Assembly (NCBI GenBank): GCA_023249475.1
Contig: JAHFCO010000003.1
Span: forward strand, 1 to 64,000
DNA length: 64,000 nucleotides
From: Bacillota bacterium
GTDB taxonomy: Bacteria > Bacillota_I > Bacilli_A > Erysipelotrichales > Erysipelotrichaceae
Reading direction: 5' to 3'
This document shows positions 58,805-64,000 of the stretch, piece after piece. Each line of letters opens with the position of its first letter. The first letter of the stretch is position 1. Below the pieces are notes generated by a model that worked only from the letters and a program-made list of their open reading frames with translations, searched no databases and was not told the origin of the DNA. A program made the translations under genes and the position numbers.

Positions 58805-58842
58805 ATTGTATCACAGGTCGAATCTTTTTAGAAAGCGTTTTC
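58805..58842 (-). promoter_or_regulatory. GH30 promoter with cre-like site
   Basis: On the minus strand, TACAAT is the -10 and TTCTAA the likely -35. The palindrome GAAAGCGTTTTC at 58831-58842 matches the core of the CcpA site (cre), with mismatches only in the outermost bases. It touches the -35. Confidence 0.6.
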
Positions 58843-58854
58843 GTAATCAAATCG

Positions 58855-58883
58855 CATGCAGTTTCGAAATCCTTTTGTATAAT
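58855..58883 (+). promoter_or_regulatory. Possible promoter of the YdeI/OmdA gene
   Basis: A perfect TATAAT at 58878-58883; the hexamer 17 bases upstream (CATGCA) is a poor -35. Confidence 0.45.
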
Positions 58884-58909
58884 GGAGGTATTGAATCGGG
58901 AGGTTCCCC

Positions 58910-59572
58910 ATGTCTGATATCATCGATAAACTGAATCTGACCAAACCGTCACAGATCGCGTTGGTCCGATGCCCCGACACCGTGATGCCTGTTTTCGCAT
59001 CCTTGAATACGACGCAAGAACTGAGCAGGCATGACTGCATTTTCGCCTTCTCCACCAACAAAGCGGAATTCCTCGCAACGATCAAAGACGTCATGGATGA
59101 GAAGCGTCTCAACGAAGAAGGGATCCTGTACATCGCCTATCCGAAGAAGGGCAACCCGCTCTACCCCGACTATGTCCATCGCGACGAAATCTTCGGTTTA
59201 CTGAAGGTGGACGTCGCCGACGGGTCGATCGACCATACCCCGTTCCGTTTCAACCGCATGGTCGCGTTCGACGATGTGTTCACCGTCCTTGGCATCAAGT
59301 ACTCGCAGAAGGGCAGATCACAGACCGCGCCGAGCCAATCGACCGGCGACTACATCGGATACATCGACGAAGTACGTTCGTCCATACAATCCGACCCTGA
59401 GGTGTTGGCGAAATTCGATGCCTTGACGCCGGGGTATCAACGGGATTGGGCGCGCTATCTCTACAGTACGTCCAGCGAAGCGACACGGAAGAAACGGGTT
59501 GAAGAAATGTCGACCGTACTGAAGGCGGGGTTTAAAACCGCCGCCCTCTACAAACAATCGCTTAAGAAATAA
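58910..59572 (+). CDS. YdeI/OmdA-domain protein
   Basis: Soluble protein of 220 residues with two parts. The first 120 residues contain a small alpha/beta domain (IALVRCPDTVMPVFASL... LYIAYPKKGNPLYPDYVHRDEIF) seen in related conserved proteins. Residues about 145-215 match the bacteriocin-protection YdeI / OmpD-associated domain (YIDEVRSSIQSDPEVLAKFD, then RARYLYSTSS-type and KRVEEMSTVLKAG). The biochemical function is unknown. GGGAGGT precedes the ATG. Confidence 0.75.
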   Translation: MSDIIDKLNLTKPSQIALVRCPDTVMPVFASLNTTQELSRHDCIFAFSTNKAEFLATIKDVMDEKRLNEEGILYIAYPKKGNPLYPDYVHRDEIFGLLKVDVADGSIDHTPFRFNRMVAFDDVFTVLGIKYSQKGRSQTAPSQSTGDYIGYIDEVRSSIQSDPEVLAKFDALTPGYQRDWARYLYSTSSEATRKKRVEEMSTVLKAGFKTAALYKQSLKK

Positions 59573-59613
59573 GAAAAGCGATCAACCGATGGAAATCGGG
59601 TCGATCGCTTTTC
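59573..59613. terminator. Bidirectional terminator between the YdeI and LysR genes
   Basis: GAAAAGCGATC (59573-59583) and GATCGCTTTTC (59603-59613), with an inner CCGAT/ATCGG pairing. It overlaps the last codons of the minus-strand lysR gene. Confidence 0.8.
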
Positions 59614-60505
59614 CTTTGAGGAAGTAATCCAGAATGCTTTCACGCGTATACGTTTCAATCCGGTTATAATGGGACTTCAACGGATAGGCGAGAATGACGT
59701 GCCAGGAAATCGGATGGTCGAAGGGGACTTCGACGACATCGTTGAAGTACATGTGATGGCGTATGGGAGAAGGCAAGATCGTGATGAAATCGGAAGGGCG
59801 TGTGGATTCAAGCAGGAAATCCCAGGAAGAAGAAGTCAGGGCGACTTGGGGGACGAGGTTGATGCTGGAGAACTTACGTAAAAGTTGGTGGTGGATCATG
59901 AAGGACTCGCTGAAGATCGCGAGGTTGCGATGTTTCAGGTCGGACCATGAAATCACCTTTTTTTGTGCCAAGGGGTTGTGGATGGACATGAAGGCGGTCA
60001 ATTCATCTTGATGGATGACGTCTTCTTTGAAGGTTTGCGGATTCAGGTCGGAGGGTTGTAGCAGGATCGCGAAGTCGATTTCGTGCAGGATCAGTTTCTT
60101 GCGCAGGTCGAACGCGCCTTCCTCCAACACGTCGAAGCGAATCTCGGGGTTGCGCGTGATGAGTTGGGCGAGGACTTCGGTGAACAGGACGGTCAAGATC
60201 AACGGGGGGATCCCGATCCGGATCGACCCTTTGACCGAGGTCGTGTTCTCCCGTAATTCCTTCAGCATCCTTTCGTGTTGCGCAAGGACGATCTTTGCGT
60301 TGGTGTAGAAGTTCTCCCCGACGTTGGTCAGACCGACCAAGCGTCCGTTGGAACGGATGAACAGTTCCGTTTTCTCTTCGTCTTCGAACTTACGGATGTA
60401 TTGTGTGAGGGCGGGTTGGGAAAGATGAAGTTTCTTCGATGTCATCGACAAGTTAAAGCGATTTTCCACGATTGCGACGAAATAGGTGAGCTGGGTGATG
60501 TCCAT
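59582..60505 (-). CDS. LysR family regulator of the ketone-body operon
   Basis: Regulator of 307 residues with the LysR winged helix at the N-terminus (MDITQLTYFVAIVENRFNLSMTSKKLHLSQPALTQYI) and a LysR-type effector domain. The start at 60505 follows AAGGAAA; the longer in-frame start lacks a site. It resembles CynR/CitR-type members. It diverges from atoB-atoD-atoA-bdh, and the palindrome at 60552 between them is a likely binding site, so it probably responds to a short-chain acyl compound. Confidence 0.9.
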   Translation of the reverse strand: MDITQLTYFVAIVENRFNLSMTSKKLHLSQPALTQYIRKFEDEEKTELFIRSNGRLVGLTNVGENFYTNAKIVLAQHERMLKELRENTTSVKGSIRIGIPPLILTVLFTEVLAQLITRNPEIRFDVLEEGAFDLRKKLILHEIDFAILLQPSDLNPQTFKEDVIHQDELTAFMSIHNPLAQKKVISWSDLKHRNLAIFSESFMIHHQLLRKFSSINLVPQVALTSSSWDFLLESTRPSDFITILPSPIRHHMYFNDVVEVPFDHPISWHVILAYPLKSHYNRIETYTRESILDYFLKGKAIDPISIG

Positions 60506-60551
60506 GGGGGTTTCCTTGTCCAAGCGGACGTGATGTATCCCCATTCTATCC

Positions 60552-60568
60552 TATAACTTAAAGTTATA
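60552..60568. promoter_or_regulatory. LysR-type operator upstream of atoB
   Basis: TATAACTTAAAGTTATA is a perfect dyad around one central base and contains the T-N11-A pattern. It lies 33 bases upstream of the atoB -35. Confidence 0.7.
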
Positions 60569-60600
60569 CAATCTATAAAATTCTTGTATTAGTAAAAACG

Positions 60601-60637
60601 TTGACACTCGATTATCATGTGAATGTAAGCGCTTAAT
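60601..60637 (+). promoter_or_regulatory. atoB promoter with overlapping cre-like site
   Basis: TTGACA (60601-60606) with a weak -10 TGTAAG (60624-60629) after 17 bases, as expected for an activator-dependent promoter. TGTAAGCGCTTAAT at 60624-60637 fits the cre consensus TGWAANCGNTNWCA except at the last two bases, and would place CcpA over the -10 and start point. Confidence 0.6.
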
Positions 60638-60686
60638 GTATGGGATTCGGAAAAAGTAATAAATAATTCACATGAAGGAGAACATT

Positions 60687-61865
60687 ATGAAAGATGTTGT
60701 GATCGTTTCTGCCGTCAGAACCGCCATCGGAAGTTTCGGGGGAAGCCTTAAGTCGGTTTCCGCCGTCGAGCTCGGGACCGCCGTCGTTAAAGAAGCTATA
60801 AGCCGTGCGAATATTTCCGCCGATCTGGTCGATGAATTGATTTTCGGCAACGTGCTGCAAGCCGGCTTGGGACAAAACGTCGCGCGTCAGGTCAGCGTCC
60901 ATTCCGGGTTGCCGATCGAGGTTCCGTCCTTCACCGTCAATAAAGTCTGCGGATCGGGACTCAAAGCCGTCCAATTGGCGATGCAGTCGATTCTGGCAGG
61001 TGACGCGGAAATCGTCGTCGCCGGCGGGACCGAAAACATGAGCCAATCCGCCTACATCCTGCCGGGTGCCCGCTGGGGTCAGCGCATGGGGGATGGACAG
61101 TTGGTCGATACGATGGTTCATGACGGATTGACGGATGCCTTCAGCGATGTCCATATGGGGATCACCGCGGAAAACATCGCCGAGAAGTACGGGTTCACTC
61201 GCGAGCAACTGGATCGTTTCGCCGTCCAGAGCCAACACCGTGCGATCCAAGCGATCGCCGACGGGAAGTTCGTCGATGAAATCGTTCCGATCCTGATCCC
61301 GCAGAAAAAAGGCGATCCGATCGTGGTCGCGACGGATGAATACCCCAAACCGAACACGACCTTGGAAGGGTTGGCGAAACTTCGCCCGGCCTTCAAGAAA
61401 GACGGCGTCGTGACCGCCGCCAACGCGTCGGGCATCAACGACGGCGCCGCCGCATTCGTCATCATGAGTAAAGAAAAAGCGGATGAACTCGGATTAAAAG
61501 CCTTGGTCACCATCGCCTCCTATGCCTCGGCCGGCGTCGATCCCCAACTGATGGGGACCGGACCGATCCCCGCGACACGCAAAGCCTTGGAAAAAGCGAA
61601 CTTGACGGTGGAGGATCTCGATTTGATCGAAGCCAACGAAGCCTTCGCCGCCCAAGCCCTCAGCGTCATGCAAGAATTGAAGTTGAATCCTGACATCGTG
61701 AACGTCAACGGCGGAGCCATCGCCCTTGGCCATCCGATCGGTGCCAGCGGTGCGCGTATCCTCGTCAGCCTGATCCATGAAATGGTGAAGCGCGATGCGA
61801 AACGCGGACTTGCGACCTTGTGCATCGGCGGAGGACAGGGCATCTCCATGATCGTTGAGAGATAG
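60687..61865 (+). CDS. atoB: Acetyl-CoA C-acetyltransferase (thiolase)
   Basis: Degradative/biosynthetic thiolase of 392 residues that interconverts two acetyl-CoA and acetoacetyl-CoA. Active-site Cys88 ([10 protein letters not shown]), His349 (GHPIGASG) and Cys379 (CIGGGQG) are present, with the NEAFAAQ motif in between. AAGGAGAA precedes ATG 60687; an ATG 15 bases earlier overlaps that site. First gene of a four-gene operon for acetoacetate and 3-hydroxybutyrate metabolism. Confidence 0.95.
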   Translation: MKDVVIVSAVRTAIGSFGGSLKSVSAVELGTAVVKEAISRANISADLVDELIFGNVLQAGLGQNVARQVSVHSGLPIEVPSFTVNKVCGSGLKAVQLAMQSILAGDAEIVVAGGTENMSQSAYILPGARWGQRMGDGQLVDTMVHDGLTDAFSDVHMGITAENIAEKYGFTREQLDRFAVQSQHRAIQAIADGKFVDEIVPILIPQKKGDPIVVATDEYPKPNTTLEGLAKLRPAFKKDGVVTAANASGINDGAAAFVIMSKEKADELGLKALVTIASYASAGVDPQLMGTGPIPATRKALEKANLTVEDLDLIEANEAFAAQALSVMQELKLNPDIVNVNGGAIALGHPIGASGARILVSLIHEMVKRDAKRGLATLCIGGGQGISMIVER

Positions 61866-61872
61866 AGGAACC

Positions 61873-62526
61873 ATGAACAAACAAATCAGCATCATCGAAG
61901 CGGTCGACAAAATCAAAGACGGCGACGTCGTGATGGTCGGAGGATTCCTGGGCGTCGGTACGCCGGAACGTCTGATCGACGCGTTGGTCGCCAAAGGGAC
62001 GAAGAACCTGACCCTCATCTGCAACGACAGCGGATTCGTCGACAAGGGTGTCGGGAAACTGGTCGTCAGTAAACAATTCAGTAAAATCATCGCTTCGCAC
62101 GTCGGCACCAACAAAGAAACCGGTCGACAGATGATGGAAGGCGAAACGGAAGTCGTCTTGGTTCCGCAGGGGACCTTGGTCGAACAAATCCGGTGTGCAG
62201 GCTACGGCCTGGGCGGGTTTCTGACCGCGACGGGATTGGGGACGAAAGTCGAAGAAGGCAAGCAGAAAGTGGTGGTCGGCGGGAAGGAATTCCTGCTTGA
62301 AGAACCGCTGCACGCCGATGTCGCGCTGATCTTCGCCAATACCGCCGACAAGTACGGGAATTTGAACTACCATGGTTCGACCCGCAATTTCAACCCGATC
62401 ATGGCCGCGGCGGCCAAGATCACGATCGTCGAAGCCCTGAAGATCGTCGATGTGCTGGATCCGGATACGGTCCATTGCCCGGGCGTCTTCGTCAATTACA
62501 TCGTGGAGGGCACCAACCATGGATAA
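61873..62526 (+). CDS. atoD: Acetoacetate/butyrate CoA-transferase alpha subunit
   Basis: Alpha subunit of a family I CoA-transferase, 217 residues, very like E. coli AtoD: VMVGGFLGVGTPERLIDAL near residue 20, IASHVGTNKETGRQM near 75, LVPQGTLVEQIRCAGYGLGG near 100 and STRNFNP near 175. It moves CoA between acetoacetate and a short-chain acyl-CoA. AGAGG precedes the ATG at 61873. The beta-subunit gene overlaps by eight bases. Confidence 0.94.
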   Translation: MNKQISIIEAVDKIKDGDVVMVGGFLGVGTPERLIDALVAKGTKNLTLICNDSGFVDKGVGKLVVSKQFSKIIASHVGTNKETGRQMMEGETEVVLVPQGTLVEQIRCAGYGLGGFLTATGLGTKVEEGKQKVVVGGKEFLLEEPLHADVALIFANTADKYGNLNYHGSTRNFNPIMAAAAKITIVEALKIVDVLDPDTVHCPGVFVNYIVEGTNHG

Positions 62527-63175
62527 GCAACTCATCCAAGAATACATCGCACGCCGGGTCGCGAAAGAGCTTCGCGACGGGGATGTCTGCAACCTGGGGA
62601 TCGGGCTTCCGACCCTGGTCGCCAACTTCGTCAACGGCGGGAAGAGCGTCTGGTTTCAATCCGAGAACGGATTCGTCGGTTTAGGTCCGACCCCGGATGA
62701 ATCCAATTTCGATGAATTCATCACCAACGCGGGCGGGAAACCCGTCACCATCCTGCCGGGCGGCATGTTCTTCGATAGCGCCACGTCCTTCGGGATCATC
62801 CGCGGAGGGCATGTGGACCTCACCGTGCTGGGCGCGCTTCAAGTCGACGCCCACGGCAACATCGCCAACTATATGATTCCGGGCAAACTGGTCCCGGGCA
62901 TGGGCGGGGCGATGGATCTTCTCTCCGGGGCGCGTAAAGTCATCGTCGCGATGGAACATACGGCCAAAGGGGAAGCCAAAATCCTCAACGAATGCAACCT
63001 GCCGTTGACCGCACGGGGCGAAGTCGACCTCATCGTCACGGAAATGGGCGTCATCGAAGTGACCAAGGAAGGATTGGTCCTCAAAGAAATCAATCCGGAA
63101 TTCACGGTCGAACAAGTCCAGGCGGTCACCCAACCCACATTGATCATCGCCGCCGACTTGAAATCCATGGAGTAA
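62519..63175 (+). CDS. atoA: Acetoacetate/butyrate CoA-transferase beta subunit
   Basis: Beta subunit of the CoA-transferase, 218 residues, close to E. coli AtoA. The catalytic Glu49, which forms the glutamyl-CoA thioester, sits in SENGFVGLGP. The conserved LGALQVDAHGNIANYMIPG and GMGGAMDLLSGARKVIVAMEH stretches follow. Translation begins inside the alpha gene, so the subunits are coupled and can be made in equal amounts. Confidence 0.95.
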   Translation: MDKQLIQEYIARRVAKELRDGDVCNLGIGLPTLVANFVNGGKSVWFQSENGFVGLGPTPDESNFDEFITNAGGKPVTILPGGMFFDSATSFGIIRGGHVDLTVLGALQVDAHGNIANYMIPGKLVPGMGGAMDLLSGARKVIVAMEHTAKGEAKILNECNLPLTARGEVDLIVTEMGVIEVTKEGLVLKEINPEFTVEQVQAVTQPTLIIAADLKSME

Positions 63176-63235
63176 ACGGGAAATCACATCGATTGACCGA
63201 AAATACTGCTTTTAACGAAAAAACAGGAGGAACAC

Positions 63236-63997
63236 ATGTTAAAAGAAAAAGTCTGTATCGTTACCGGTGCCGCCAGCGGAATCGGGTTGGCGATCGCCGA
63301 AATGTTCGCCCAGGAACAATGCAAAGTTGTCATGGTCGACATCAACGAAGAGCAGTTAAAGGCGCATTGCGAACGGTTGAACGCGACCTACGTCGTCGCC
63401 GACCTCAGTAAGCGTGCCGATTGCAAGAACGTCGTCGACCAAACCGTCCTACGCCACAACACCGTCGATGTGCTCGTCAACGTCGCCGGCATCCAAACCG
63501 TTTCCCCGATCGAAGATTTCCCGGAAGACAAATGGGACTTCATGCAGGCATTGATGCTGACGGCCCCGTTCCTTCTTACCAAATATTCCTGGCCGTTCAT
63601 GAAGAACCAGAAGTGGGGACGCGTCATCAACTTGAACTCGATCCACGGATTGGTCGCTTCCGAATTCAAATCCGCCTATGTCTCCGCGAAACACGGCTTG
63701 GCCGGGTTGACGAAGACGGCCGCCTTGGAAGGCGGACCGTTCGGCATCACCGTCAACTCGATTTGCCCGTCCTATGTCCGTACCCCCTTGGTCGACAAAC
63801 AGATCACGGCGCAAGCGGCGACCCACGGCATCCCCGAAGAAGAAGTCATCACGAAGATCATGTTGGCGAAAGCCGCCGTCAAGAAAATGCTTGAACCTTC
63901 GGAAGTCGCCAACGTCGTGAAGTTCCTCTGCGCAGACGAAGCCGCCATGATCACGGGATCGACGATGACCATCGATGGCGGATGGACTGCCGCATAA
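63236..63997 (+). CDS. 3-Hydroxybutyrate dehydrogenase (SDR family)
   Basis: Short-chain dehydrogenase of 253 residues. Cofactor motif TGAASGIG near residue 10, catalytic Ser in NLNSIHG and Tyr-Lys in YVSAK near 150. The C-terminal segment KQITAQAATHGIPEEEVI followed by KKMLEPSEVA is typical of bacterial 3-hydroxybutyrate dehydrogenases. It oxidises 3-hydroxybutyrate to acetoacetate with NAD+, feeding the CoA-transferase and thiolase. CAGGAGG precedes the ATG. The gene ends three bases before the window edge. Confidence 0.92.
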   Translation: MLKEKVCIVTGAASGIGLAIAEMFAQEQCKVVMVDINEEQLKAHCERLNATYVVADLSKRADCKNVVDQTVLRHNTVDVLVNVAGIQTVSPIEDFPEDKWDFMQALMLTAPFLLTKYSWPFMKNQKWGRVINLNSIHGLVASEFKSAYVSAKHGLAGLTKTAALEGGPFGITVNSICPSYVRTPLVDKQITAQAATHGIPEEEVITKIMLAKAAVKKMLEPSEVANVVKFLCADEAAMITGSTMTIDGGWTAA

Positions 63998-64000
63998 GCT

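Overview
The window is 64 kb of bacterial chromosome, roughly 50-55% GC by eye, and densely coding. AGGAGG-type ribosome binding sites, sigma-A type promoters with 17-base spacers, and the order ecfA1-ecfA2-ecfT-truA-rplM-rpsI all point to the Bacillota or a Tenericutes-like relative such as Izemoplasmatales or Acholeplasmatales; the lineage is an inference. TGA is used as a stop, for example in the ATGA overlaps at 1489, 2286 and 3026, so the standard bacterial code applies. Lipoproteins, ABC importers, iron-sulfur flavoproteins and HypA/HypB suggest an anaerobic heterotroph. No phage, transposase, CRISPR array or rRNA gene was seen.

Layout. 1-5.2 kb: ECF transporter energizing module, truA, a PHP phosphatase, then rplM-rpsI behind a structured leader. 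5.4-13.9 kb: a beta-propeller lipoprotein, two tRNA pairs (Ile-Ala, Asn-Glu), a MATE exporter, a 1385-residue secreted subtilisin with a probably leaderless mRNA, and tRNA-Lys. 14-19.3 kb: a branched-chain amino acid ABC operon (livJHMGF plus a CBS-ACT protein). 19.4-24.7 kb: a flavodoxin-like protein with an unusual thioredoxin-reductase-like flavoprotein, a HAD phosphatase, tRNA-Leu, then minus-strand YkvA-like, aldo/keto reductase (with a MerR-type operator) and a second MATE gene. 24.7-28.5 kb: an AT-rich island with a membrane-anchored XRE regulator and a repeat-containing lipoprotein.

28.5-34.7 kb is the most interesting region: a TetR regulator divergent from hypB, an 897-residue multi-cluster iron-sulfur flavoprotein, hypA, a UreH/NicO-like metal transporter with a His-rich loop, and a polytopic membrane protein. 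It looks like a nickel-handling and redox system without a hydrogenase in sight. 35.8-38.6 kb: a cyclic-di-GMP-I riboswitch ahead of an RsgI-like ectodomain protein and an FN3-repeat surface protein. 39-46.5 kb: a LysR regulator divergent from a ribose-type ABC importer followed by an esterase, a metallo-beta-lactamase-fold protein and a DUF554 membrane protein.

46.5-57.2 kb: ABC-F protein, acetyltransferases, membrane proteins, a GH3 beta-glucosidase, and an operon pairing a soluble MgtE-N/CBS protein with an atypical NRAMP transporter behind a long structured leader. 57.3-64 kb: a GH30 lipoprotein with a cre-like site, a YdeI/OmdA protein, and a LysR regulator divergent from atoB-atoD-atoA-bdh, which together interconvert 3-hydroxybutyrate, acetoacetate and acetyl-CoA. 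That promoter carries both a LysR-type palindrome and a cre-like site.
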